Source: Rhodococcus sp. B50
GTDB taxonomy: Bacteria > Actinomycetota > Actinomycetes > Mycobacteriales > Mycobacteriaceae
DNA length: 64,000 bases
Reading direction: 5' to 3'
Assembly: GCF_013602415.1 (NCBI RefSeq)
Contig: NZ_WPAG02000002.1
Coordinates: forward strand, 3,909,480-3,973,479
Shown: one piece after another, positions 1-8,623 of the stretch
Layout: each line of letters opens with the position of its first letter
Position numbering within the stretch: the stretch's first letter is position 1
The notes under the pieces: generated by a model
The model's database searches: none
The model's input: only the letters and a program-made list of their open reading frames with translations
What the model was told of the DNA's origin: nothing
Made by a program: the position numbers and the translations under genes

Positions 1-54
1 GGTCCACACCTCGTCGACCGGTGCGGGAACGGACAGTGTGTGTTCGAGTTGCAT
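1..54 (-). CDS. CoxG-like SRPBCC protein, N-terminus only (cut by window edge)
   Basis: Only the first 18 codons lie in the window, read on the minus strand from the ATG at 52-54. They encode MQLEHTLSVPAPVDEVWT, the usual opening of the CO-dehydrogenase subunit G (SRPBCC fold) family. AAGGA lies a few bases upstream of the start. CoxG homologues are thought to anchor or recruit the molybdenum hydroxylase to the membrane. It is the downstream neighbour of the FAD, large and iron-sulfur subunit genes and is probably co-transcribed with them. The assignment rests on this short stretch plus context. Confidence 0.6.
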   Translation of the reverse strand, partial: MQLEHTLSVPAPVDEVWT

Positions 55-125
55 GAGGTCCTTTCCGAACAAGTGGTTCCGGGAGCAGGACGTTTTCCGC
101 AGAACGCGTGGTTCCTGCGGAGCGC

Positions 126-980
126 CTAGACCCCGGAGGCAGTGGTGACCGCTCGTCGGGTGAGTACCCGGGCGAGGTGGCTCCGATACTCGGCGTCGGC
201 ATTTCCGTCGGTCATGGGAGCCGTGCCCTCGGTGGCGAGCTCGGCCGCGGCATGGATCGTCTCGGCCGTCGCGGGCTTGCCGACCAGCGATTCCTCGACG
301 CTGCGCGCCCGGACCGGGACGGCGGCCATGTTCGTGAGGGCGATCCTCGCCCGCTCGATGGTGCCGCCCGACGCCTCGAGGGTCGCCGCGACGCCGACGA
401 TGGACCACTGCTGAGCTGCGCGATGGAACTTCTCGTAGCGAGCCGACCAGCCCGTGTGCTTGGGAACCCGGACCTCGACGAGGATCTCCCCGGGTTCGAC
501 GGCGGTCGTGAAGTAGTCCTGGAAGAAGTCGTCCGTCGCGATGATGCGACGACCGGACGGCCCGGCCACGGTGAAGGTCGCCTCGAGCGCCACGGCGGGT
601 GCGGCGAGGTCTCCGGCCGGGTCGGCGTGCACGAGCGACCCGCCGAACGTGCCGCGATGCCGGATCTGGGGGTCGGCGACGGTCGCCGTCGCCTCGGCCA
701 GCAGCCGTGCGTGCTCCGCGACGAGCGGGTCGTGCAACACGTCGTGGTGGGTGGTGGTCGCGCCGATCACCAGCGCGTCGCCGTCGTCGCGGATGCCGCG
801 CAGCTCGGGGATTCTGCCGAGGTCGACGAGCACCGTCGGTGCCGCCATCCGTAGGCGCAGGACCGGCATGAGGCTCTGCCCACCGGCGATGACCTTCGCG
901 TCCTCACCGGCCTCGGTCAGTGCGGCGACTGCTTCGTCGACGCTGGACGGGGCGACGTAGTCGAACGGGGCCGGAATCAT
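126..980 (-). CDS. FAD-binding medium subunit of a molybdenum hydroxylase (CoxM type)
   Basis: A 284-residue protein matching the usual length of the FAD subunit of xanthine/CO-dehydrogenase family enzymes. The N-terminal FAD-binding signature AGGQS is at residues 32-36, and a second flavin motif (RGTFGGSLVHADPAGD) lies near residue 110. The C-terminal third is the CO dehydrogenase flavoprotein C-terminal domain. The subunit passes electrons from the 2Fe-2S clusters to FAD. The start overlaps the stop of the large-subunit gene by 4 bases (ATGA), so translation is coupled within the S-L-M-G order. The family assignment is firm, but the substrate cannot be read from this subunit. Confidence 0.93.
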   Translation of the reverse strand: MIPAPFDYVAPSSVDEAVAALTEAGEDAKVIAGGQSLMPVLRLRMAAPTVLVDLGRIPELRGIRDDGDALVIGATTTHHDVLHDPLVAEHARLLAEATATVADPQIRHRGTFGGSLVHADPAGDLAAPAVALEATFTVAGPSGRRIIATDDFFQDYFTTAVEPGEILVEVRVPKHTGWSARYEKFHRAAQQWSIVGVAATLEASGGTIERARIALTNMAAVPVRARSVEESLVGKPATAETIHAAAELATEGTAPMTDGNADAEYRSHLARVLTRRAVTTASGV

Positions 981-3376
981 TTCGTGCCTCCTCGGGCGTC
1001 GCGGAGCGCATGCCAGATCCGCATCGGTGTACAGGGCATCTCGACGTCGGTGACGCCGAACGGCCGTACCGCGTCGAGTACGGCATTGACGACGGCCGGC
1101 GTGGAGGCGATGGTGCCCGCCTCACCGACCCCCTTGACACCCAACGGATTACCCGGTGCCGGAGTGTCGGTGCGGTCGGTGACGAAGGGCGGCAGATCCA
1201 CCGCCGTGGGCAGCAGATATTCGGCGAACGACGAGCTCAGCAACGTGCCGGATTCGTCGTGCACCGCCTCCTCGTACAGGGCCTGGGCGATGCCCTGGGC
1301 GAGTCCGCCGTGCACCTGACCTTCGACGATGAGCGGGTTCACGACGTGGCCGACGTCGTCGACGCACACGTACTTGCGGATGCGCGCGTGTCCCGTCTCG
1401 GTGTCGACCTCGATCGCGCACAGGTGGGTTCCGTGCGGGAACGAGAAGTTGTCGGGGTCGTAGGTCGCCTCGGAGTCGAGGTTCGGTTCGACGCCGTCGG
1501 GCAGGTCGTGCGCGGCGAACACCGCGAGCGCGACGTCGGTGAGCCCGACGGACTTCGCGGTGCCTTTGACGCGGAACTGCCCGGCTTCGAAATCGAGGTC
1601 GTCCTCGGAGCATTCGAGCAGGTGCGCGGCGATGGGCCGGGCCTTGGCGACCACCTTCTCGGCGGCTTTCACGACCGCGATGCCGCCGACCGCAAGCGAC
1701 CGGGAGCCGTAGGTGTCGAGGCCGCGCGGTGAGCTCTGCGTGTCGCCGTGCAGGATTTCGATGTCGTCGAACGGGATTCCGAGCCGGTCGGCGACGATCT
1801 GACTCCACGCCGTCTCGTGTCCTTGACCGTGGGCGGACGAACCGGTGACCACTTCGACCTTGCCGGTCGGGAGCATGCGGATCGCGGCGTGCTCCCATCC
1901 GCCCGCACCGTAGGAGAGCGAACCGAGCACCCGCGACGGAGCCAGGCCGCACATCTCGGTGAACGTGGAGACACCGAGGCCGAGCTGGACCGGATCGTTG
2001 CGTTCGCGTCGTTCGGCCTGCTCACGCCGTAACTCGTCGTAGTCGAACAACTCTCGAGCCTTGGCGGTCGCGGCCTCGTAGTTGCCCGAGTCGTAGGTCA
2101 GACCCGCGACCGTGTCGAACGGGAACTCCTCGTGCTCGATCCAGTTCTTCTCGCGGAGCTCGAGTGGGTCCATCGACAGTTCGACGGCGAGCTCGTCCAT
2201 GATGCGTTCGATCGCGAAGGTGGCCTCGGGACGACCGGCGCCGCGGTAGGCGTCGGTGGGCACCTTGTTGGTGAACACGTTGGTGCACGCGAATCGGTAG
2301 GAACCGAACTTGTAGATGCCGTTGAACATGAACGCGCCGAGGATCGGCACACCCGGTGTCACGAGACGAAGATAGGCGCCCATGTCGGCGAGCAGTTCGA
2401 CCTTCAGGCCGGTGACGGTGCCGTCGCGGCGGGCGGCGAGGGTGAGCTTCTGGACCTGGTCGCGTCCGTGGTGCGCGGCGAGCATCGACTCGCTGCGCGT
2501 CTCGGTGTACTTGACGGGCTTGTGCAGGCGACGCGCAATGAGGAGGGTGAGCACCTCCTCCGGCGTGACCTGCAGCTTGCCGCCGAAACCTCCGCCGACG
2601 TCGGGGGCGATCACGCGCAGTTTGTGCTCGGGGAGACCGAGGGTCATCGCGAGCATCAGCTTCAGCACGTGTGGGACCTGGGTCGCCGACCACATGGTGA
2701 TCTGCGAGGCGGTGGGATCGACGACGACCGAACGCGGTTCCATGAAGGCGGGGATGAGTCGCTGCTGCCGGAAGGTCCGTTCGACGATGACTTCCGCGTC
2801 GCGGATCGCGTCCTCCACGTCGCCGCCGCTCCCGGCCTCGGCGGAGTCGAACACCCACGTCGCGCTGACGTTGGTGCCGAGATCGGGATGGACGAGGTCG
2901 CCGTCCCGCGCCGCGGTCTCGAGGTCGAGGACCACGGGCAGGTCCTCGTAGTCGACGTCGATAGAATCGAGCGCGTCGTGGGCCTCGTACGGGCTGCGGG
3001 CCACCACGACTGCGACGGCCTCGCCCGCGAAGCGCACGGTGTCGACCGCGAGGGCCGGCGCGTTCGGGGTCTTCATGTCCTCGGTGATCGGCCACGCGCA
3101 CGGCAGGCTGCCCTGCTCCTCGGCGAGGTCGGCGCCCGTGTAGACGGCGACGACGCCGGGCTTGCCCCTCGCCTCGGAGACGTCGAGACCGGTGATGCGG
3201 GCGTGCGCGACCGGGCTGCGCAGGATCGCCGCGTGCAGCATCCCGGGCAGCACGATGTTGTCGGTCCAGCGGGTGCGGCCGGTGATGAGGTGCTCGTCCT
3301 CCTTGCGGCGGCGCGCCCGGCCCAGTTCGGATTCGCCGACGCCTTCGTCGGTGGTCGGATCCACGGTGCTCGTCAT
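977..3376 (-). CDS. Molybdopterin-binding large subunit, form II CO-dehydrogenase / aldehyde-oxidase-like
   Basis: A 799-residue catalytic subunit of the xanthine dehydrogenase family. An upstream in-frame extension is open, but the ATG at 3376 gives the normal N-terminus and a 4-base overlap with the iron-sulfur subunit gene. Molybdopterin-contacting GGGFGGK is at residues 261-267. The active-site loop reads AYRGAGR (376-382), the form II signature, not the AYxCSFR loop of proven form I CO dehydrogenases. A GVGEAG segment near the C-terminus supplies the conserved catalytic glutamate. It should therefore hydroxylate an aldehyde, N-heterocycle or similar compound. CO oxidation is not supported by the loop, and the real substrate is unknown. 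Confidence 0.92.
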   Translation of the reverse strand: MTSTVDPTTDEGVGESELGRARRRKEDEHLITGRTRWTDNIVLPGMLHAAILRSPVAHARITGLDVSEARGKPGVVAVYTGADLAEEQGSLPCAWPITEDMKTPNAPALAVDTVRFAGEAVAVVVARSPYEAHDALDSIDVDYEDLPVVLDLETAARDGDLVHPDLGTNVSATWVFDSAEAGSGGDVEDAIRDAEVIVERTFRQQRLIPAFMEPRSVVVDPTASQITMWSATQVPHVLKLMLAMTLGLPEHKLRVIAPDVGGGFGGKLQVTPEEVLTLLIARRLHKPVKYTETRSESMLAAHHGRDQVQKLTLAARRDGTVTGLKVELLADMGAYLRLVTPGVPILGAFMFNGIYKFGSYRFACTNVFTNKVPTDAYRGAGRPEATFAIERIMDELAVELSMDPLELREKNWIEHEEFPFDTVAGLTYDSGNYEAATAKARELFDYDELRREQAERRERNDPVQLGLGVSTFTEMCGLAPSRVLGSLSYGAGGWEHAAIRMLPTGKVEVVTGSSAHGQGHETAWSQIVADRLGIPFDDIEILHGDTQSSPRGLDTYGSRSLAVGGIAVVKAAEKVVAKARPIAAHLLECSEDDLDFEAGQFRVKGTAKSVGLTDVALAVFAAHDLPDGVEPNLDSEATYDPDNFSFPHGTHLCAIEVDTETGHARIRKYVCVDDVGHVVNPLIVEGQVHGGLAQGIAQALYEEAVHDESGTLLSSSFAEYLLPTAVDLPPFVTDRTDTPAPGNPLGVKGVGEAGTIASTPAVVNAVLDAVRPFGVTDVEMPCTPMRIWHALRDARGGTK

Positions 3377-3867
3377 CGTGCGGCCTCCTCGGTAGCTGCC
3401 GGGTTCTCGCGCAGTCGCTGTGCGGCGTCTCGCGCAGCGGCCACGATGTTCTGGTATCCGGTGCAGCGGCACAGATTTCCTTCGAGACCGTGCCGCACGT
3501 CCTCGTCGCTCGGATCGGAGTTCTCGGAGAGCAGGTCGATGGTCGCCATGATCATTCCGGGCGTACAGAAGCCGCACTGCAGTGCGTGCTTCTCACGGAA
3601 CGCCTCCTGGACCGGATGCAGGTTGCCGTTCTCGGCGAGCCCTTCGACGGTGGTGACGGAGTGCCCGTCGGCCTGCACCGCGAGCACCGAGCACGACTTG
3701 ACGCTGCGGTCGTCGAGCAACACGGTGCAGGCACCGCAGTTGCTCGTGTCGCAGCCGACCACCGTGCCCACCTTCCCGAGCCGATCTCTGAGGTAGTGGA
3801 CGAGAAGCAGTCGCGGTTCCACGTCGTCCGTGTACTGCGTTCCGTCTACGGTGACAGTGATGCGCAT
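3373..3867 (-). CDS. 2Fe-2S small subunit of the molybdenum hydroxylase (CoxS type)
   Basis: A 164-residue iron-sulfur subunit. The start chosen is the ATG at 3867 (MRITVTVDG), preceded by GGAGG about 5 bases upstream; a 16-residue extension is open but lacks family similarity. C39, C44, C47 and C59 bind the plant-ferredoxin-type cluster. C98, C101, C133 and C135 (QCGFCTPG and NLCRCTGY) bind the second cluster of the helical domain. This is the first gene of the S-L-M-G operon, and its promoter should lie in the 142-bp gap shared with the divergent SDR gene. Together the subunits form the usual heterotrimer. Confidence 0.95.
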   Translation of the reverse strand: MRITVTVDGTQYTDDVEPRLLLVHYLRDRLGKVGTVVGCDTSNCGACTVLLDDRSVKSCSVLAVQADGHSVTTVEGLAENGNLHPVQEAFREKHALQCGFCTPGMIMATIDLLSENSDPSDEDVRHGLEGNLCRCTGYQNIVAAARDAAQRLRENPAATEEAAR

Positions 3868-4009
3868 CGGTCCTCCAAGTACCTCGCGTAGCGCAGTGAT
3901 ACAGATCACTGACACTCTGCTGCATATCGCGCGTAGAAAGGACCCGAATCACCGAAATCGCCTTCGCCTCGCGTCGATCGGAGGCGGAACCCGCCGCGAG
4001 AGGAACTGC

Positions 4010-4825
4010 ATGACCCGCCGCCTCGAGGACAAGGTCGCCTTCATCACCGGAGTCGCGCGCGGACAGGGGCGCGCCCACGCGGTCCGGCTCGCGGCGGAAG
4101 GCGCGCAGATCGTCGGTATCGACCTCGCCGGTCCGCTGCCCGGCGTTCCCTACGATTCCGCCACGATCGAAGACCTCGACGAGACACGCCGGCTGGTCGA
4201 AGCGGAGGGCGCGAAGGCGCATCTGGTGCAGTGCGACGTCCGCGATCTCGACGGCACGAAGGCGGTGCTCGAGGAGGGCGTCGAGCAGTTCGGCGGCCTC
4301 GACGTGGTGGTCGCCAACGCAGGTATCTGCATCCCGCAGACGTGGGACGAGATCACTCCCGACAGCTTCCGCGACACCCTCGACATCAACGTCACCGGCG
4401 TGTGGAACACGATCACCGCGGCTGCTCCACACCTCATCGCCCGCGGTGGAGGTTCGGTCATCGTCACCAGCTCGCTCGCCGGCGTGAAACTGCAACCGTT
4501 CATGGTGCACTACACGACCAGCAAGCACGCCCTCGTCGGGATGGCGCGGGCCTTCGCCGCCGAACTCGGGCAGCACGACATCCGGGTCAACAGCATCCAT
4601 CCGGGCGCGGTGAACACCCCCATGGGATCCGGTTCGATGCGCGACCGCATCGCCCGGACCGCCGAGAGCAACCCCCGGCTCGGGGGCATGACCACGCCCT
4701 TCTTGAACAAGTACATGGCCGAGGCGGACGAGATCGCGAACATGGTCGCCTTCCTCGCCTCGGACGAGTCCGCCTTCGTCACCGCCCAGAGTTTCGCGAT
4801 CGACGGTGGCGCTCAGTACTTCTGA
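4010..4825 (+). CDS. Mycofactocin-type SDR family oxidoreductase
   Basis: A 271-residue short-chain dehydrogenase starting at the ATG at 4010, with GAGAGGAA just upstream. The N-terminus TGVARGQGRAHAVRLAAEG carries the ARGQGRxHAVRLAxEGA signature of the carveol dehydrogenase/mycofactocin-coupled SDR group. That group holds a tightly bound nicotinamide recycled through mycofactocin. NAG motif, catalytic Ser (VTSS) and YxxxK (YTTSK) are present. It is divergent from the molybdenum-hydroxylase operon, and its end overlaps the convergent xdhC gene by 13 bases. It may oxidise an alcohol to the aldehyde that the molybdoenzyme then oxidises, but this is inferred from position. The mycofactocin genes are not in the window. 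Confidence 0.85.
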   Translation: MTRRLEDKVAFITGVARGQGRAHAVRLAAEGAQIVGIDLAGPLPGVPYDSATIEDLDETRRLVEAEGAKAHLVQCDVRDLDGTKAVLEEGVEQFGGLDVVVANAGICIPQTWDEITPDSFRDTLDINVTGVWNTITAAAPHLIARGGGSVIVTSSLAGVKLQPFMVHYTTSKHALVGMARAFAAELGQHDIRVNSIHPGAVNTPMGSGSMRDRIARTAESNPRLGGMTTPFLNKYMAEADEIANMVAFLASDESAFVTAQSFAIDGGAQYF

Positions 4826-5955
4826 ACGCCGATGTGCTCCTCGTGGGCATGGATCGGTCCGCGGGTCTCCGCGAGCCGGCCGCCGCCCCCGCCCCATCGC
4901 AACGCGATGATCTCGGCGGCGATCGACACGGCGGTCTCCTCGGGGGTGCGGGCACCGAGGTCCAGACCGATCGGCGACGACAGGCGTCCCAGTTCCTCCT
5001 CGGTCAGGTCTGTCTCCCGTAGGCGCTCCATGCGGTCGTCGTGGGTGCGGCGCGAACCCATCGCGCCGACGTACGCCACGTCGAGTCGCAGGGCGACCTC
5101 CAGGAGCGGCACGTCGAACTTCGGATCGTGGGTGAGAACCGTGATGACGGTGCGGGCATCCACGCGACCCGCTTCGGCCTCGGCTGCGAGATAACGGTGC
5201 GGCCAGTCCACGATCACCTCGTGGGCGCCGGGGAAGCGGGCTTCGGTGGCGAACACCCCGCGCGCGTCGCACACGGTCACCGTGTAGCCCAGGAACGAAC
5301 CGAGCCGGGCCATCGCAGACGCGAAGTCGATCGCCCCGAACACGATCAGCCGCGGCGGGGGCTGGAAGACGTTGACGAACACCGACATCCCCTCACCACG
5401 ACGTTCACCGTCGGTGCCGTAGTGCAGGGTGCCGGAGCGTCCCACCTCGAGCAGACCGCGCGCATCGTCGACGACGGCGTCGTGCATGCGTGGCGAGGCG
5501 AGTTGCCCGTCGGCGCGGTCGCGCCACACGACCATCCGCCGTCCCCGCACCGCCGGGTCGGGATGGGCGGTGACGGTCGCGAGTGCGACGGGCTCGCCCG
5601 CACGGACGGAGTCGAGCAGGTCGGTGAAGGTGGGGAAGGAGTCCGCATCGATCCGTTCGACGAAGACGTCGATGATGCCGCCGCACGTGAGGCCGACGGA
5701 GAACGCGTCGTCGTCCGACACTCCGTAGCGTTGCAGGACCGGCTGCCCGCTCGCGATGATCGATCGGCCGAGTTCGTAGACGTCGCCCTCGACGCATCCG
5801 CCCGAGACACTGCCGGTGACGGTGCCGTCCTGTGCGACCAGCATCGATGCACCCGGACCTCGCGGTGCCGACCGGAAGGTGGAGACCACGGTGCCCACCG
5901 CGACGGTCTCCCCGGCCCGGTACCGCCGGTCGAGTTCGTCCAGAATTTCACGCAC
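4813..5955 (-). CDS. XdhC/CoxI family molybdenum-cofactor insertion protein
   Basis: A 380-residue protein with the N-terminal XdhC_CoxI domain (about residues 10-80, with the SVSGGCVEGDV segment). A C-terminal Rossmann-like XdhC_C domain begins at LIVFGAIDFASAM near residue 205. Family members bind the molybdenum cofactor and promote its sulfuration and insertion into xanthine dehydrogenase-type enzymes. It is the last gene of the minus-strand trio MoxR-VWA-XdhC, overlapping the VWA gene by 8 bases. Its 3' end overlaps the convergent SDR. The context says it matures the large subunit encoded at 977-3376. Confidence 0.9.
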   Translation of the reverse strand: MREILDELDRRYRAGETVAVGTVVSTFRSAPRGPGASMLVAQDGTVTGSVSGGCVEGDVYELGRSIIASGQPVLQRYGVSDDDAFSVGLTCGGIIDVFVERIDADSFPTFTDLLDSVRAGEPVALATVTAHPDPAVRGRRMVVWRDRADGQLASPRMHDAVVDDARGLLEVGRSGTLHYGTDGERRGEGMSVFVNVFQPPPRLIVFGAIDFASAMARLGSFLGYTVTVCDARGVFATEARFPGAHEVIVDWPHRYLAAEAEAGRVDARTVITVLTHDPKFDVPLLEVALRLDVAYVGAMGSRRTHDDRMERLRETDLTEEELGRLSSPIGLDLGARTPEETAVSIAAEIIALRWGGGGGRLAETRGPIHAHEEHIGVQKY

Positions 5956-7057
5956 GCCGAACCTCCTCGAGAAGTTCTTCCAGTGTCGCGAGGCTGTGTC
6001 CCGCGAGCAGCCGATCGATGTGCGGCAGAGCCGCGGAGATACCCGACTGGATCGGTTCGTAATCCGCGCCGCCGGCGTGCGGGTTCACCCACAGCACGCG
6101 GTGCGCGAGGCGATGCAGTTGTGCCATCTGCTCTCCGAGCAGCGAGGCGTCGCCGCGTTCCCAGCCGTCGGAGAAGATCACGACCACCGCGCCGCGCGCG
6201 AAACCCCGGCGCCCCCAACGGTCCAAGAATGCGCGGAGAGTGTCGCCGAGGCGTGTTCCGCCGGCCCAGTCGGGTACCGCGCGTGAGGCCCCGGCGAGCG
6301 CGACGTCCGGGTCGCGGGCTCGCAGGGCCCGCGACACGCGGGTCAGCCGGGTGCCGAGGGAGAACACCTCGGTGGACGACGGCGCGGCACGCGTGACGAC
6401 GTGCGCGAACCGCAGGAGCGCGTCGGCGTAGGGACTCATCGACCCGGACACGTCGATCAGCAACACCACCCGGCGTGCTCGGGTCGCCCGCGCGCGGTGC
6501 CGTGGCCGGACGGGTTCGCCTCCGCTTGCCAGCATGTCGCGCAGGGTGTGCCGCGGGTCCACCGGTCCGCGCCTGGAGGGCTTCGAACGCAGTGCCCGAC
6601 GTGTCGGGGGACGAGGCTGCAACCGCGCGAGCAGTTCGGCGAGATGAGCGCGTTCGGCGGTCGTCAGTTCGGCCACGTCCCGGTGCCGGAGGACGTCGGT
6701 GTCGTCCGCCGCGACCTGCAGTCGAGGTGCGTCGTCGGCGGAATCGCCGTCGGCGCCCTCACCTCGGGACAGTGCGGCGATCCGTGCGGTGCGGGTGCGC
6801 TGCCCGTGGGTCCGCGAACCGGTCGGGACGGTGTCGCCGAACCAGTGGACGAAGGCCGCGTCGTAGCGGGCCCTGTCGTCCGGCGTGTGGCACAGCGTGG
6901 CGCGACCCGCCCAGTAGACCTGGACGGGATCCCCGACGTCGACGTGCCTCAGGGCGTCGAGATAGGTGGCGGTGGCATCGAGGGAGACGGGCAGACCGGC
7001 CGCGGCGAGGGCGCGGGCGAAACCGGCCAGCCCGACGACCGGGCCGGCGCTCGTCAC
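5948..7057 (-). CDS. VWA domain-containing protein, CoxE-like
   Basis: The start is the GTG at 7057, which overlaps the stop of the MoxR gene as GTGA and gives 369 residues; a longer upstream reading is only an open frame over the ATPase gene. The C-terminal half is a von Willebrand factor A domain with the MIDAS motif DVSGS at residues 202-206 and later metal-coordinating GGT and SDG segments. CoxE-type VWA proteins act with a MoxR AAA+ ATPase (CoxD) to remodel the molybdenum hydroxylase and complete its active site. The gene sits between that ATPase and xdhC, which fits. Confidence 0.88.
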   Translation of the reverse strand: MTSAGPVVGLAGFARALAAAGLPVSLDATATYLDALRHVDVGDPVQVYWAGRATLCHTPDDRARYDAAFVHWFGDTVPTGSRTHGQRTRTARIAALSRGEGADGDSADDAPRLQVAADDTDVLRHRDVAELTTAERAHLAELLARLQPRPPTRRALRSKPSRRGPVDPRHTLRDMLASGGEPVRPRHRARATRARRVVLLIDVSGSMSPYADALLRFAHVVTRAAPSSTEVFSLGTRLTRVSRALRARDPDVALAGASRAVPDWAGGTRLGDTLRAFLDRWGRRGFARGAVVVIFSDGWERGDASLLGEQMAQLHRLAHRVLWVNPHAGGADYEPIQSGISAALPHIDRLLAGHSLATLEELLEEVRRA

Positions 7058-7947
7058 CCCGCCCTCGGCAGGTCGAGACCGTTTCGGGTGACACGGTCGA
7101 TGTCCTCGCGGTACTTCAGGACCGCGCCGAGTGTCGCCGCGGCGGTCGCCGCGTCGAGGACATCGCGATCGAGGGCGAGCAGTGCGCGTGCCCAGTCGAG
7201 GGATTCGGCGATCCCGGGCGGTTTGAGAAGTTCCTGTTCGCGGAGCGAATGCACCGCACGGGCGATCTGTTCGGCGAGTGGGCGCCCCAGCCCCGGTAGT
7301 CGCCGCTGCAGGATCGCGACCTCGCGTTCGAGATCGGGATGCTCCACCCAGTGGTACAGGCAGCGGCGTTTGAGTGCATCGTGCACCTCGCGGGTCCGGT
7401 TGGAGGTGAGCACCACCAGCGGCGGGACCTCGGCGCGGATCTCGCCGAGTTCGGGGATCGTCACGGCGTTCTCGTCGAGCAACTGGAGCAGAAATGCCTC
7501 GAACTCGTCGTCGGCGCGGTCGATCTCGTCGACGAGCAGCACACACGGTGATTCGGTGAGTGCTCGCAACAACGGACGGACGAGGAGGTAGCGCTCGGTG
7601 TACAGGGAACGTTCGGCGGTATCCGCGTCGAGCGCACCGTCGCTCGCCGCCTCGAGCGACCGTAGGTGGAGCAGCTGGCGAGGAAAATCCCAGTCGTAGA
7701 GGGCCTGTGAGGCGTCGATGCCCTCATGGCACTGCAGACGGACCATCGGAAGGTCCAGGGCCTGGGCGAGAGCCACTGCGAGCGAGGTCTTCCCGGTGCC
7801 GGGTTCGCCTTCGCAGAACAGCGGGCGACCCATGCGCATCGCGAGGAAGACGACGGTCGCCAGTCCGTCGTCGGCGAGATAACCAGTGGTGTCGAGCGCA
7901 GCCGAGAGCTTCTCGGGTGAATCGATGCGTGTCGCGTCGCCGGTCAT
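7054..7947 (-). CDS. MoxR-family AAA+ ATPase (CoxD-like)
   Basis: A 297-residue AAA+ ATPase with Walker A GEPGTGKT at residues 47-54, Walker B VLLVDEID at 136-143, and a sensor-1 region with LTSNRTRE. MoxR ATPases pair with VWA proteins to mature metalloenzymes; CoxD does this for CO dehydrogenase. It is the first gene of the ATPase-VWA-xdhC operon. The downstream start overlaps its stop by 4 bases. The upstream region carries the tandem repeat described separately. Confidence 0.93.
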   Translation of the reverse strand: MTGDATRIDSPEKLSAALDTTGYLADDGLATVVFLAMRMGRPLFCEGEPGTGKTSLAVALAQALDLPMVRLQCHEGIDASQALYDWDFPRQLLHLRSLEAASDGALDADTAERSLYTERYLLVRPLLRALTESPCVLLVDEIDRADDEFEAFLLQLLDENAVTIPELGEIRAEVPPLVVLTSNRTREVHDALKRRCLYHWVEHPDLEREVAILQRRLPGLGRPLAEQIARAVHSLREQELLKPPGIAESLDWARALLALDRDVLDAATAAATLGAVLKYREDIDRVTRNGLDLPRAG

Positions 7948-7990
7948 GAGGCGAGCCTAGATGCTCGCCCGCCTCCGGACCGGCGACTGC

Positions 7991-8069
7991 GATGATCGGA
8001 CGGCCCAGCCGTCGGGATGATCGGACGGCCCAGCCGTCGGGATGATCGGACGGCCGGTTCAGCCGTCGG
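7991..8069. repeat. Three-copy 25-bp tandem repeat
   Basis: The unit GATGATCGGACGGCC-CAGCCGTCGG occurs at 7991-8015 and 8016-8040 without a mismatch. A third copy at 8041-8069 has GGTT inserted in place of one base. The third copy runs into the last codons of the zinc-ribbon gene, and the array lies 5' of the MoxR gene. It has no spacers, so it is not CRISPR. It could be slippage-prone minisatellite DNA or repeated binding sites. Confidence 0.85.
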
Positions 8070-8271
8070 TGTGCGCGAGCTGTGTTGCCCCGTCCACGAA
8101 CAGGCTTGCGCATCCGGGGCACAGAGTGGTCGGCCCGGTGGCCCAGCCGTTGACCTGGGCGTAGAGCTCGGCCTGGAGCCGGCTGCGTGCGGCAGTGCGG
8201 TAGCAGTGATCGCAGTGGTCGCAACGGAAGACCCACCGGTCACCGGCAAGCGGGTCGCGGTGCGGCATCAT
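8059..8271 (-). CDS. Small zinc-ribbon protein of unknown function
   Basis: A 70-residue protein from the ATG at 8271 (a second ATG follows at 8268), with GAGGTGG upstream. It contains a CxxCxxC cluster (FRCDHCDHCY) and a downstream CPGC pair about 30 residues later, so two Cys pairs could hold zinc. I do not recognise a named family. Its last codons lie in the third copy of the tandem repeat, so the C-terminus may vary between strains. It is not clearly linked to either neighbour. Confidence 0.6.
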   Translation of the reverse strand: MMPHRDPLAGDRWVFRCDHCDHCYRTAARSRLQAELYAQVNGWATGPTTLCPGCASLFVDGATQLAHTDG

Positions 8272-8623
8272 GTGTCCACCTCGGTGTCGTCGAATCGGTC
8301 GGAACGGCCTGCGGGGTATCGGTCCGGTCAGGGAACGGACTTTCCCATGACGCGGGCCCACCATGCGTCGAGGGGGCTGGGATCGGGCCAGCGAATCGTA
8401 TCGTCTGCGATGGAATTCGGCCGAGACGCGATATCTTCACGTCCGTTGTCGGCGCTCGGTGAATCGGAATGTGCATTGCGCACTGGGGTCACCCCTTATT
8501 GCTATCGGCGCGTCCGTTCGTCGGACGCACTCCTACGCACCTGTGAGGCGTTCTTCGATGCTAGCCCGGTTCACGTACCCGGGGCCCGTTTTTCGGTATC
8601 TCCGCTGGTCGTTGCACGAAGAC
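8272..8623. other. Intergenic region, 352 bp, no supported gene
   Basis: It lies between the stop of the MerR gene and the start of the zinc-ribbon gene, both on the minus strand. The open frames here lack start signals or family similarity. The only structure I see is a 7-bp hairpin (GCGTCCG, loop of 5, CGGACGC) at 8510-8528, which could terminate merR transcription. The zinc-ribbon promoter should also lie here, but I cannot place it. Confidence 0.5.

Noticed and set aside
977..3376. True form I CO dehydrogenase
   Set aside because: The active loop is AYRGAGR and not AYxCSFR, so CO oxidation is not supported.
2132..3796. 554-codon plus-strand open frame opposite the large and small molybdoenzyme subunits
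   Set aside because: It is antisense to clearly coding genes, has no family similarity and is a by-product of high-GC codon use.
7991..8069. CRISPR-like array
   Set aside because: The three 25-bp units are directly adjacent with no spacers and no cas genes are near.
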